A model generated the notes under the pieces. The model was not told where the DNA came from, did not search any database, and worked only from the letters and a program-made list of their open reading frames with translations. Made by a program: the position numbers and the translations under genes. A stretch of 30,327 bases of DNA from Gammaproteobacteria bacterium (GTDB taxonomy: Bacteria; Pseudomonadota; Gammaproteobacteria; DSM-19610): positions 1 to 30,327 of the forward strand of contig DRQL01000051.1 of NCBI GenBank assembly GCA_011371465.1, written 5' to 3'. This document shows, in pieces, positions 21,780 to 29,860 of this stretch. How positions within the stretch are numbered: the first letter of the stretch is position 1; every line of letters begins with the position of its first letter.

Positions 21780-23411
21780 ATGAACGCAGCCCGGCTGTTT
21801 GTGAAGTGCCTGGAAAACGAGGGCGTGGAGTACATCTTCGGTATCCCGGGAGAAGAAAACCTGGATCTCATGGATGCGCTGCTCGATTCCGGTATTCGCT
21901 TTATCACGACCCGTCACGAACAGGGTGCGGCCTTCATGGCGGATGTTTACGGACGACTTACCGGTCGGGCCGGCGTCTGCCTGTCGACGCTGGGGCCGGG
22001 TGCCACCAACCTGGTTACGGGTGTTGCCGACGCCAATCTTGATCATGCGCCGCTGGTAGCGATCGCCGGCCAGGCTGGCACCAACCGCCTGCACAAGGAG
22101 TCGCACCAGGTACTGGACCTGGAGCAGATATTCCGGCCGGTTACCAAGTATACGTCGCGTGTGCTCTCACCCGGGGTGATCCCGGAAGTGGTCCGCAAGG
22201 CCTTCAAGATCGCGCAGTCGGAAAAGACCGGCGCTACCTTTATCGAGTTTCCCGAAGATGTGGCCAAGTTGCCGGTGGAGTCTGCACCGCTGCCGGTCAA
22301 TCAGCCGTACCCGCCGGAGCCTCCGCAGCAACAGGTGGAGCGGGCCGCGCGGCTGATTTCGGAAGCACGCAATCCCATGATCCTGGCCGGTAACGGCGTA
22401 GTGCGCAGCGGTGCCTGGAAACACCTCGCCGAGTTTGCCGAACAGCTCAACATCCCGGTCGCCAATACCTTCATGGCCAAGGGTGTCGTGCCGTTCCGCA
22501 ATCGCACCTCGCTGGCCAGCGCCGGCCTGCAGGCGAATGATTACATCAGCATCGGCTTCAGTCGTGCAGACGTGATCCTGTGCATTGGCTACGACCTGGT
22601 CGAGTACCACCCCTACCTCTGGCACCCCACGCGTGACCGTTCCATTATCCACATCGACCACACCCAGGCTGAAGTGGATGAGCACTACAACGTGACGGTC
22701 GGTGTGCTGGGCGATATCAAGCACAGCCTGATGCGCATTGCCGAGCTGGCCACGCCGCACCAGGGGCATTTGATGCGCCCGCTGCGCGATGCCCTGATCG
22801 AGGAAATGAAGCAGCACCGTGACGATCCCGGTTTTCCCGTCAAGCCGCAGAAAATCATCTGGGACCTGCGTACCGTGCTGGCGCTGGATGACATCGTCAT
22901 CTGCGACGTGGGGGCGCACAAGATGTGGATGGCGCGCATGTTCCGTTGTGAGTACCCCAACACCTGCATCATCTCCAACGGCTTTGCCAGTATGGGGATT
23001 GCGGTGCCGGGTGCAATTGCGGCAAAAATGGTCGCCCCGGACCGGGCGGTGGTGGCTGTCACCGGCGACGCCGGTTTCCTGATGAATTCCCAGGAAATCG
23101 AGACCGCCATGCGCCTGAAGATCGCCATTGTCATCCTGGTCTGGAACGATGCCGGTTATGGCCTGATCGAGTGGAAACAGATGGAGCAGTTCAAGCGTAC
23201 CTCGAGTGTGGAATTCAGTAACCCCGATTTCGTGGCCTATGCCGAATCCTTCGGTGCCAACGGCTACCGGGTCACCGGGCCGGGCCAGTTAGAGGGTATA
23301 CTCAAGGAAGCGCTGGCACAGCCGACGCTTAGTATTATCGACTGCCCGGTCGATTACAGCGAGAACCTGAAATTGACAGAGCAGCTGGGTAACCTGGTTT
23401 GCCCGATATAG
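21780..23411 (+). CDS. Acetolactate synthase, catabolic AlsS-like, ThDP-dependent
   Basis: This 543-aa thiamine-diphosphate enzyme most resembles catabolic acetolactate synthases (AlsS/BudB), which condense two pyruvates to 2-acetolactate and CO2. The N-terminal PYR domain has YIFGIPGEENLDLMDAL and the catalytic Glu47 in TRHEQGAAFMADVYGR. A central domain follows (about 190-330). The C-terminal domain has GAHKMWMAR and the Mg-ThDP motif starting GDAGFLMNSQEIETA at 429, ending in VWNDAGYGLIEWKQ. That motif reads GDAG where many relatives have GDGG. No small regulatory subunit gene (ilvH type) and no acetolactate decarboxylase gene is nearby, which also fits AlsS more than IlvB. Function in another 2-oxoacid decarboxylation cannot be excluded. 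AAGGGAAC precedes the start, and the gene lies 35 nt after dsbA. Confidence 0.85.
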   Translation: MNAARLFVKCLENEGVEYIFGIPGEENLDLMDALLDSGIRFITTRHEQGAAFMADVYGRLTGRAGVCLSTLGPGATNLVTGVADANLDHAPLVAIAGQAGTNRLHKESHQVLDLEQIFRPVTKYTSRVLSPGVIPEVVRKAFKIAQSEKTGATFIEFPEDVAKLPVESAPLPVNQPYPPEPPQQQVERAARLISEARNPMILAGNGVVRSGAWKHLAEFAEQLNIPVANTFMAKGVVPFRNRTSLASAGLQANDYISIGFSRADVILCIGYDLVEYHPYLWHPTRDRSIIHIDHTQAEVDEHYNVTVGVLGDIKHSLMRIAELATPHQGHLMRPLRDALIEEMKQHRDDPGFPVKPQKIIWDLRTVLALDDIVICDVGAHKMWMARMFRCEYPNTCIISNGFASMGIAVPGAIAAKMVAPDRAVVAVTGDAGFLMNSQEIETAMRLKIAIVILVWNDAGYGLIEWKQMEQFKRTSSVEFSNPDFVAYAESFGANGYRVTGPGQLEGILKEALAQPTLSIIDCPVDYSENLKLTEQLGNLVCPI

Positions 23412-23418
23412 CAGAAAG

Positions 23419-24219
23419 ATGCCAAATACAGCCAATGCCAAGCGACTCCAGCACGCCCCTGACCGCACTTTGCGGCTGCTGAGCTATAACATACAGATCG
23501 GTATCCGGACACGGCGCTACGGGCAGTACCTGACCCACAGCTGGAAACACGTCATCAATCACCCGCAGCGTTTCGATAACCTGGATCGCATCGCGAACCT
23601 GATGCGCGAATACGATGTGGTGGGTGTACAGGAGGCCGATGCCGGCAGTGCGCGCAGCGGCTTCGTGAATATCACCCAGTACCTGGCGGCCAGTGCGGGG
23701 TTCCCGTTCTGGGACGACCAGACCAACCGGCGCATCGGCCGCTTTGCGCAGCACAGCCTGGGTGTGCTGAGCCGCTACAAACCCAGCGGTATCACCGAAC
23801 ACAAACTGCCGGGACGCATCCCGGGACGGGGTGCCATGGCGGTGCGCTTCGGCGATGGTGCCGAGTCGCTGGTGATCCTGATCGTCCACCTGGCGTTGAG
23901 CCGGCGAGGTCGCATGAGTCAGCTGGATTTTATCGGTGACCTGGTGAATGACTACCGGCACGTGGTGCTGATGGGTGATATGAACTGCCGCTCGCAAAGC
24001 GAGGAAATGGAGCTGTTGCTCAACAAGACCCTGATGAGTGAACCGCTGCACGGCCTGAACACCTTCCCCAGCTGGCGGCCCAAGCGCAACATCGACCATA
24101 TCCTGGTGACGCCTACCGTGGAAGTAGAGCGCGCCGAAGTGCTCGATTATCCCTTGTCAGACCACCTGCCGGTGTCCATGGAAGTGGTGTTACCCGAGAG
24201 CGTGGAACTCAGAACCTGA
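23419..24219 (+). CDS. Endonuclease/exonuclease/phosphatase (EEP) family protein
   Basis: This 266-aa metal-dependent hydrolase has the DNase I-like EEP fold. The signature residues are in place: SYNIQ with Asn24, GVQEAD with Glu72, VLMGDMNCRS in the second half, and IDHILVT followed by LSDHLPVSMEV with the catalytic histidine. Substrates of the family range from DNA to phospholipids and phosphoesters, and nothing here picks one. It has no signal peptide. It starts 7 nt after the acetolactate synthase stop, and the cyclase gene follows 17 nt later. As I recall, an EEP gene also lies between dsbA and the GGDEF gene in Pseudomonas (PA5488), which suggests a conserved but undefined link. Confidence 0.9.
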   Translation: MPNTANAKRLQHAPDRTLRLLSYNIQIGIRTRRYGQYLTHSWKHVINHPQRFDNLDRIANLMREYDVVGVQEADAGSARSGFVNITQYLAASAGFPFWDDQTNRRIGRFAQHSLGVLSRYKPSGITEHKLPGRIPGRGAMAVRFGDGAESLVILIVHLALSRRGRMSQLDFIGDLVNDYRHVVLMGDMNCRSQSEEMELLLNKTLMSEPLHGLNTFPSWRPKRNIDHILVTPTVEVERAEVLDYPLSDHLPVSMEVVLPESVELRT

Positions 24220-24236
24220 CCGGAAGGATACGCAGC

Positions 24237-25886
24237 GTGGATATCGATGACGTCGTGCAGGAAGCCGGGCAATGGAAGCAGAAATACTTTACCCAGCTCG
24301 AGGAAGCGGAGCGCAGGGAAAAGCAGTGGAACGAAGCCGATGAACTGCTGCGCAAAACCATCTCCCGGCTGACACTCGCGGCCGACGGCCTGGACGATGT
24401 GCTGGACAGGCAGTTGCGCGAACTGCGCAATGCCATCCGCGATCGCGCTGCCACCCTGCAATTACGCACGCTTATCGAAGACATGTCGCGTACCCTGGTG
24501 CGCCTTGACTCCGAGCGGACTGAAGAACGCCCGGCAGTCGATACCGTTCCCCTGCTGGATCTGCTCGATGCGCTGACGCTTCCCCAGGATGCCCGCCGCA
24601 AGGCTGCTGTACTGAAGAAGCAGCTGGAATCGCACGCGATCGATGAACGCGCAGCCATTCAGTCCTTTACCGGGCTGGTTCAGGGTGCGCTGGCGCAGGT
24701 GTCCGGCGAAGCCGGGCAGGCGGACAACCAGGCGGCCCGTTCCGGCCTGTTTCAGCGACTGTTCGGAGCATCGGAGAGTCGCGACGCAAGTGCGCCCGCA
24801 GACAGTGGCAGCCGGCGCGCGCAGCAGGCACTGCAGCAGACGACGGAGAGTGTGCGTGCCGTGCTGTTGCGGTTGCTGGAGTGCCTGTCATTGCCACCGG
24901 AACTGGTCGACCGGGTGCGGGATATCCGCAGCAGGATCGAGGCCACCGGGGAAGGCGAATCCTGGGACGGCATACTGGAACAGATTGCAGACCTGATCCA
25001 GGTGATCCGTGCCCGCACGCTGGAGGAAAAGCAGGGTGTGGAAGAATTCCTGGTGCAGCTGGGGGAGCGCTTCCAGGAGGTCAACCGCCAGTTGCAGGAA
25101 AGCGGGCAGCAGTACGATGAGGCGCTGCAGGCGGGAGAACAGCTGGACTCCGATGTGAAAGCCGGCATGGCCGGGATCGGTGACAGTGTTCGTGATGCTA
25201 CCGATTTCGATCGCCTCAGGCAGGATATACAGACCCACGTCGATGCTGTGATCACGCACCTGGACAGGCACCGCGAAACCGAAAAGCAGCGTTTCGAACA
25301 GGCTAAAACACAGATTGCCACCATGAGCGGTCGCCTGCTTGAACTGGAGAAAGAAACGGCAGAGTTGCGTTCACGGGTAAAGCAGGAACGGAACCAGGCC
25401 AAGATTGACCCCCTGACCGGAATCCCCAACCGGCTGGCTTACGAGGAGCGGCTGGAGCAGGAAGTGGCGCGCTGGAAACGCTTTGCGACGCCACTGGTAC
25501 TGGTGATGTGGGATATCGATCTTTTCAAGGAAGTGAACGACCGGTTCGGCCACCGTGCGGGTGACAAGGTGTTGCGCACCATTGCGCGTACCCTGGAAAG
25601 CGGTATTCGCGAAACCGACTTTGTGGCCCGCTACGGCGGTGAAGAATTCGTGCAGCTCATGACCGGGTCGTCGCTGCAGGAATGCCTGCAGGTTGCAGAA
25701 AAGCTGAGGGAATCGATCCGGGCGACCGGGTTTCACTTCCGTGAGCAGGCCATCACCATCACCGCGTCCTGCGGACTGGCCGAATTTCGTGATGGTGACA
25801 GTATCGGGCCCTGGTTCGAGCGCGCAGACAAGGCCCTGTACCGGGCCAAGCAGGAAGGCCGGGATCGCTGCGTGCTCGCATCCTGA
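24237..25886 (+). CDS. Diguanylate cyclase with long coiled-coil N-terminus (DgcH-like)
   Basis: This 549-aa cytosolic protein makes c-di-GMP from two GTP. The GGDEF domain covers about 385-549. It has DPLTGIPNRLAYEERL, FKEVNDRFGHRAGDKVL and the active-site GGEEF at 467-471. RETD at 458-461 lies five residues before it and is the product-inhibition I-site. The first 380 residues are highly charged helix without transmembrane segments, probably coiled coil, with a low-complexity linker rich in Ser and Ala at about 165-200. The GTG start has GGAAGGA 8 nt upstream. It ends the dsbA run and converges on the DUF5666 gene. Architecture and position correspond to P. aeruginosa PA5487 (DgcH) as I recall it. 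Confidence 0.93.
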   Translation: MDIDDVVQEAGQWKQKYFTQLEEAERREKQWNEADELLRKTISRLTLAADGLDDVLDRQLRELRNAIRDRAATLQLRTLIEDMSRTLVRLDSERTEERPAVDTVPLLDLLDALTLPQDARRKAAVLKKQLESHAIDERAAIQSFTGLVQGALAQVSGEAGQADNQAARSGLFQRLFGASESRDASAPADSGSRRAQQALQQTTESVRAVLLRLLECLSLPPELVDRVRDIRSRIEATGEGESWDGILEQIADLIQVIRARTLEEKQGVEEFLVQLGERFQEVNRQLQESGQQYDEALQAGEQLDSDVKAGMAGIGDSVRDATDFDRLRQDIQTHVDAVITHLDRHRETEKQRFEQAKTQIATMSGRLLELEKETAELRSRVKQERNQAKIDPLTGIPNRLAYEERLEQEVARWKRFATPLVLVMWDIDLFKEVNDRFGHRAGDKVLRTIARTLESGIRETDFVARYGGEEFVQLMTGSSLQECLQVAEKLRESIRATGFHFREQAITITASCGLAEFRDGDSIGPWFERADKALYRAKQEGRDRCVLAS

Positions 25887-25904
25887 GCAGCTATCCCCTG
25901 CCTG

Positions 25905-26903
25905 TCAGTCTTTCAGTTCCACCTTTTTGGCGTTCAGTATGCCGTTGACCAGCATCCCCTCGACCTCGACGCGCAGGTCATTGCCCAGTACGAGACCGGC
26001 CGGCTCGAATTTTGCGCCGGACGCATCCACGCGGGTGCCGGAAACCCGGAAACTGCCGGTGTCCGTGAAGTCGGAAATGAAGCCTTCAATACTGGCTTCG
26101 CCGTCGCCGGCCTCGATGTCCTTTTCCTCCTGTTTGATGCGGGTGGCATCGATCCGGGCGGGGTCACTTCCAAGCAGTGTGCCCTTTACTTCCACTGTCA
26201 GACGGTCGGATACCCGGCCGCCCGGTACGTCACCCAGGTCAGTGCTGGCGGTGATGTTCACGGTGACACCATCCAGCACAAAGCTTTCACCAACGCCTGC
26301 ATCGGTACCCGGGGCTGGCACGCCCTTGACCTCCACCTCGGTGTTGCCGGGAACGAGATCGTCGGTTTTCTCGATATAGGTGGCGATCAGCGTGCCGGTG
26401 CTGTCGAACAGGCCGCTGAGTTCCACCACGTCGCCCTCGGCAAGGGTGGCAAAGCTGAAGCCCGGTGTGCTGCTGTCGTCGAAAGCAGTTGCGGCAACGT
26501 CCACCACCGCATTCATGCCGAAGATGGTAAACGTTTTCTTCAGGCCGCCGGACAGTGTCGACAGGTTACTGACCGGCCCCTTGATTTCATTGTCGTAGAT
26601 GACCCGTGTTGCGGTCCCGACCGTACCATCGTCGCTGGCGGTCAGGGTGACCACCATGCCGATGCGCAGGTCGGCCTGGCTCAGCGTCGGACTGCTGTCG
26701 TCATTGATGCTGATGGTGGCATTGCCGATGTCGTATTCGACGTCGTTGACAAAAATACTGCCAAAACCGGTAATGGTGCCGCTGACGGTTTTGCCGGTGC
26801 CGCCGATGCCGGCCAGCGTGGAGCCGCCACCGCCACCGCAGCCACTGAACAGGGTGATGATGGCAAGCAGACCAGCCAGGCTCATTCTGTTGACCAGGGT
26901 CAT
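25905..26903 (-). CDS. DUF5666 domain lipoprotein
   Basis: This 332-aa protein begins with a lipoprotein signal: LAGLLAIITLFSGC with Cys22 followed by a glycine run. The rest is built of several similar beta-barrel-like units. Each carries a pattern like GTITGFGSIFVNDVEYD, a short acidic loop, then a hydrophobic strand such as GMVVTLTAS or GDVVELSGLF. This repeat pattern is DUF5666. The last unit ends NGILNAKKVELKD. It is predicted to be attached to a membrane on the periplasmic side; its role is unknown. GGAGG stands 7 nt before the start. The start overlaps the DUF6502 stop by 4 nt (ATGA), so the two are translated as a coupled pair. Confidence 0.88.
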   Translation of the reverse strand: MTLVNRMSLAGLLAIITLFSGCGGGGGSTLAGIGGTGKTVSGTITGFGSIFVNDVEYDIGNATISINDDSSPTLSQADLRIGMVVTLTASDDGTVGTATRVIYDNEIKGPVSNLSTLSGGLKKTFTIFGMNAVVDVAATAFDDSSTPGFSFATLAEGDVVELSGLFDSTGTLIATYIEKTDDLVPGNTEVEVKGVPAPGTDAGVGESFVLDGVTVNITASTDLGDVPGGRVSDRLTVEVKGTLLGSDPARIDATRIKQEEKDIEAGDGEASIEGFISDFTDTGSFRVSGTRVDASGAKFEPAGLVLGNDLRVEVEGMLVNGILNAKKVELKD

Positions 26904-27724
26904 TTCGAGTCCTCCTCACTGCGGGACTTTTCGTAATAGTAGATACCAAGGCTTACGTAGCGGCCCGGTTGCGCGTCCGGGTCTGCAGCGTCGACCTCGT
27001 GTCCGGTCAGCCAGGTGTCCAGCGCTTCCAGCAGCGCCTGCGATTTTTTCGCCGACAGTTTGCGGAAGGCAGGCAGGGCGTCCGGGTTGACACGCGGGTT
27101 GGAGACCTTGCGCTGGTAGCGCAGAGCCGATTCGTCGCTGACCAGGTTATGGTCGATGGTGGCGATGAGTTCGGCGGCGTCGCTGCCGAGAATACGGAGT
27201 TTTTCCGTCGCATCGTTACCCGGGACGTAGGCATGCTGGACCAGGCGTACCTGCTTACCGTCTTTCTCGATGCTGGAGGCACTGTTGAGTACGGCCAGCA
27301 TCGAACGCGTGGTTACGTCACCACTGTATTTTTTTACCAGCGTGGAGAAGGAGCCGGAGTCACCGTCGACCGGCAGTATGGCGGGCTGGCCCTGCGCATC
27401 CTGGAACTCCGGGTCATTGACCCAGCCGGAGATGACGCGCACCGCCCGGTTGTACCGTTGTTCATTCTCACCGGTGTCGGATTGCTGCAATTCGTGCAGG
27501 CGTTTGGCTTCCTTGCGTGTCAGACCGGTCAGGGCGGATACCCGCGATATGGTCTGTTTCTTTTTGTCAGGCGCGAATTCCTCGAAAGCTACGTCCACGT
27601 AGGTTTTCTTGGCCAGTTCGGCAAAACTGCCGTAGGCAATTCCGTTGCGCAGCAGGATTCTGACCAGTGGCCGGAGCAGGGTCAGTACCGCTGCGGACAG
27701 GGTCTGTTGAAGTGTTTCAGCCAT
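26900..27724 (-). CDS. DUF6502 family protein with a helix-turn-helix-like segment
   Basis: This 274-aa soluble protein matches the DUF6502 family, which often stands beside DUF5666 genes. The N-terminus (1-30) is hydrophobic and helical. The next segment, from YGSFAELAKKTYVDVAF to TISRVSALTGLTRKEAKRL (about 57-75), reads like a winged helix-turn-helix. The C-terminal half is mixed alpha/beta and ends in YVSLGIYYYEKSRSEED. A DNA-binding role is an inference from this segment; the family's function is not established. It is the first gene of the pair. The ATG lies 7 nt after a -10 box, with no Shine-Dalgarno sequence, and an operator-like palindrome covers the promoter, so autoregulation is plausible. 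Confidence 0.85.
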   Translation of the reverse strand: MAETLQQTLSAAVLTLLRPLVRILLRNGIAYGSFAELAKKTYVDVAFEEFAPDKKKQTISRVSALTGLTRKEAKRLHELQQSDTGENEQRYNRAVRVISGWVNDPEFQDAQGQPAILPVDGDSGSFSTLVKKYSGDVTTRSMLAVLNSASSIEKDGKQVRLVQHAYVPGNDATEKLRILGSDAAELIATIDHNLVSDESALRYQRKVSNPRVNPDALPAFRKLSAKKSQALLEALDTWLTGHEVDAADPDAQPGRYVSLGIYYYEKSRSEEDSK

Positions 27725-27795
27725 ATTTGGGACTCTATTCCCAATCGAAAATATGTCAAGAGATTGGCGTCTTATTTTAGAACTTTATTACCAAT
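27725..27795 (-). promoter_or_regulatory. Promoter of the DUF6502-DUF5666 operon with two operator-like copies
   Basis: On the minus strand a perfect TTGACA (27759-27754) and TAGAGT (27737-27732) are separated by 16 nt. Only 7 nt follow before the ATG, so the mRNA is probably leaderless. A perfect palindrome TTGGGA-N6-TCCCAA (27744-27727) covers the -10. A diverged second copy lies 50 bp upstream at 27795-27775; the two 21-nt units share 16 positions. Two similar sites about five helical turns apart suggest a repressor that may loop or bind cooperatively. Confidence 0.65.
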
Positions 27796-27944
27796 TGATG
27801 CCAGATTCTGGCTTTCTGTCGTGGTTTCGGTAAATACTATAGTAGTCTTTAAATATCATGTATACCATAAACAGTACTTGATCTGACTACTGTTTCAGGG
27901 TTTAGCCGCACTCAGTCGCCGGATTTCACGGACCAGCACAACAA

Positions 27945-27975
27945 TGTATGATACAAATATGGAGTTTGCTATAAA
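27945..27975 (+). promoter_or_regulatory. tetR promoter with palindromic operator candidate
   Basis: TGC followed by TATAAA (27970-27975) is an extended -10 that ends 8 nt before the tetR ATG. An 11-bp palindrome TGTAT-G-ATACA (27945-27955) lies just upstream, where the -35 would be, and no consensus -35 is present. This is a reasonable place for autorepression by the TetR protein. No Shine-Dalgarno sequence precedes the ATG. Confidence 0.45.
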
Positions 27976-27983
27976 TATTACCC

Positions 27984-28646
27984 ATGTCTGAACTGCGGCA
28001 GAAAAAATTTGCGCGTACGCGACTGGCACTGGCCACGGCCCTGTCCAGCGCGCTCACCGAACGGCCGTTGGCTGATATTTCCGTCCGGGCCCTGTGCCAG
28101 GAGGCGGAAGTCTCCGAGGCCACATTCTTTAACTATTTTCCCGGCAAGCAGGACCTGATGGGATACCTGGCCCAGCTGTGGCTGCTGGAACTGGGCTGGC
28201 AGGCCGCGAGGTCGGCACAGGACGGAGCGGGTCTGTCCGCCCTGCAGCAGCTGTTCGCGCACAGCGCGCGCACCTGTACCCGGCGTCCGGGCCTGATGCG
28301 GGAACTGATTGTCTGGTTGATGCACGGCGGGACGCCCGATGCGCTGCAGCCACCGGGCGCCTTCGAGTGCAAACTGGCTTTTCCGGAGCTGGACGGCATC
28401 GAGAGTACCCCGCTCAAGGGCGTCGATGCCCTGATCGTGCCACAGCTGGAAGCGGCCATTCGTAGCGGTGAACTGCCCGACAACACCCTGATTCCCACCG
28501 TCCTGTCGCTGTTGCTGGCCATCCTGTTTGGTGTGCCGCTGACGTTGTTGTCCAGCCACCCCGGCAGGATTCCCGACCTTTACCAGCAGCAATTGCAGCT
28601 GGTGTGGTCCGGCATAAGGGCGGTAGCGAACGGTTCACGCCAGTGA
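27984..28646 (+). CDS. TetR family transcriptional regulator
   Basis: This 220-aa regulator has the N-terminal TetR DNA-binding domain. The helix-turn-helix covers about 32-53, with ISVRALCQEAEVSEATFFNYF and then PGKQDL, the family's hallmark. The C-terminal ligand domain (about 65-215) is helical and diverse, so the inducer cannot be read. The start ATG follows an extended -10 box by 8 nt and lacks a Shine-Dalgarno sequence. Its stop overlaps the start of the Nramp-like gene as GTGA. It therefore probably controls its own operon, including the transporter and thioesterase. It diverges from the DUF6502 operon across a 259-nt gap. Confidence 0.9.
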   Translation: MSELRQKKFARTRLALATALSSALTERPLADISVRALCQEAEVSEATFFNYFPGKQDLMGYLAQLWLLELGWQAARSAQDGAGLSALQQLFAHSARTCTRRPGLMRELIVWLMHGGTPDALQPPGAFECKLAFPELDGIESTPLKGVDALIVPQLEAAIRSGELPDNTLIPTVLSLLLAILFGVPLTLLSSHPGRIPDLYQQQLQLVWSGIRAVANGSRQ

Positions 28647-29860
28647 CGTCGTTGCGCGGTATCGGTCCCGGTATCGTGCTGGCGGCGACCGGGCTGGGTG
28701 CCGGTGACCTGATCGCGGCGTCGGTGGCCGGTGCGCGCTTTGGATATGCCCTGTTGTGGGCAGCGCTGCTGGGGGCCGTTCTGAAGTTTACGCTCAATGA
28801 AGGCCTGGCGCGCTGGCAACTGGTCACCGGTACCACGCTGCTGGAGGGCTGGAAACGGCGCCTGCCCCGCTTTGTATCCTGGTATTTTATTCTCTACCTG
28901 TTGTTGTGGACCTTTGTCGTGGCGGGTGCCCTGATGGCCGCCTGCGGACTGGCCGTGCATGCCCTGTTCCCCACTGTCGACGTGAAGATTGCCGGTGGCG
29001 TGCAATCCCTGCTGGCCGCCGCGCTGGTGCTGTTCGGCCGTTACCGCTGGCTGGAACAGACCATGAAGATTTTTATCCTGCTGATGTTCGTACTGGTGCT
29101 GTACTGTGCCTGGCAGCTGTTCCCCGGCTGGGACATCCTGCTGGCCGGTATGCTGGTGCCGCGCATTCCGGACGGCTCCCTGTGGTTCCTGCTGGGGGTG
29201 GTCGGTGGTGTGGGGGGAAGCGTGACCCTGCTGAGTTACGGTTACTGGATCGCGGAACGTGGCTGGAAGCAACCGGGAAACCTGGGCATGGTGCGCCTGG
29301 ACCTGTTGATTGCCTATGCCATGACTGCGCTGTTCGCAGTGGCCGTGATGGTGGTGTCGGCGGGTGTCAGACCCGAGGTCATGCAGGGTGCCGACATGGT
29401 GCTGTCCGTGGCAGACCACCTGGGCCTGGTCGTGGGTGAGGTGGGCAGGTGGTTTTTCCTGGTCGGGTTCTGGGCTGCGGTGTTCAGTTCCATGCTGGGG
29501 GTGTGGCAGGGCGTGCCCTACCTGTTCTGTGACTTTGTCCGTAAAGCCGAGGCAGGCGCGCCGCCGGTTTGTAATACGCACGGAATGCGAGATCCGCTCT
29601 ACCGTGTTTACCTCGCTGGCATGAGCCTGCTGCCGATGGTACTGCTGTCCTTCGGCAAGCCGGTCTGGCTGGTGGTGGTCTATGCCGTGGTGGGGGCCAT
29701 GTTCATGCCCCTGCTGGCCGCACTGTTGCTGTACATGAACAACCGCTCCGGCTGGATGCGGGACTATACCAACAGCCTGTGGTCGAACGCTGCGCTGCTG
29801 CTGGCCCTGGGATTGTTTGCTACGCTGTTGGTGAACAAACTGACCAGCGTGCTGACATGA
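28643..29860 (+). CDS. Nramp-like membrane transporter lacking the DPGN and MPH motifs
   Basis: This 405-aa polytopic inner-membrane protein has about 11 hydrophobic segments and the Nramp/SLC11 start GIGPGIVLAATGLGAGD. At the place of the metal-binding DPGN of helix 1 it reads GAGD (19-22). At the helix 6 MPH site it reads GGSVTLLSYGYW, with Thr195 where the metal-ligating Met would be. Classical Mn2+/Fe2+ chemistry is therefore doubtful, and the substrate is unknown. The frame is open to GTG 28604. GTG 28643 is preferred because it overlaps the tetR stop as GTGA and precedes the conserved sequence by three residues. It couples to the thioesterase gene by an ATGA overlap. Confidence 0.85.
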   Translation: MTSLRGIGPGIVLAATGLGAGDLIAASVAGARFGYALLWAALLGAVLKFTLNEGLARWQLVTGTTLLEGWKRRLPRFVSWYFILYLLLWTFVVAGALMAACGLAVHALFPTVDVKIAGGVQSLLAAALVLFGRYRWLEQTMKIFILLMFVLVLYCAWQLFPGWDILLAGMLVPRIPDGSLWFLLGVVGGVGGSVTLLSYGYWIAERGWKQPGNLGMVRLDLLIAYAMTALFAVAVMVVSAGVRPEVMQGADMVLSVADHLGLVVGEVGRWFFLVGFWAAVFSSMLGVWQGVPYLFCDFVRKAEAGAPPVCNTHGMRDPLYRVYLAGMSLLPMVLLSFGKPVWLVVVYAVVGAMFMPLLAALLLYMNNRSGWMRDYTNSLWSNAALLLALGLFATLLVNKLTSVLT

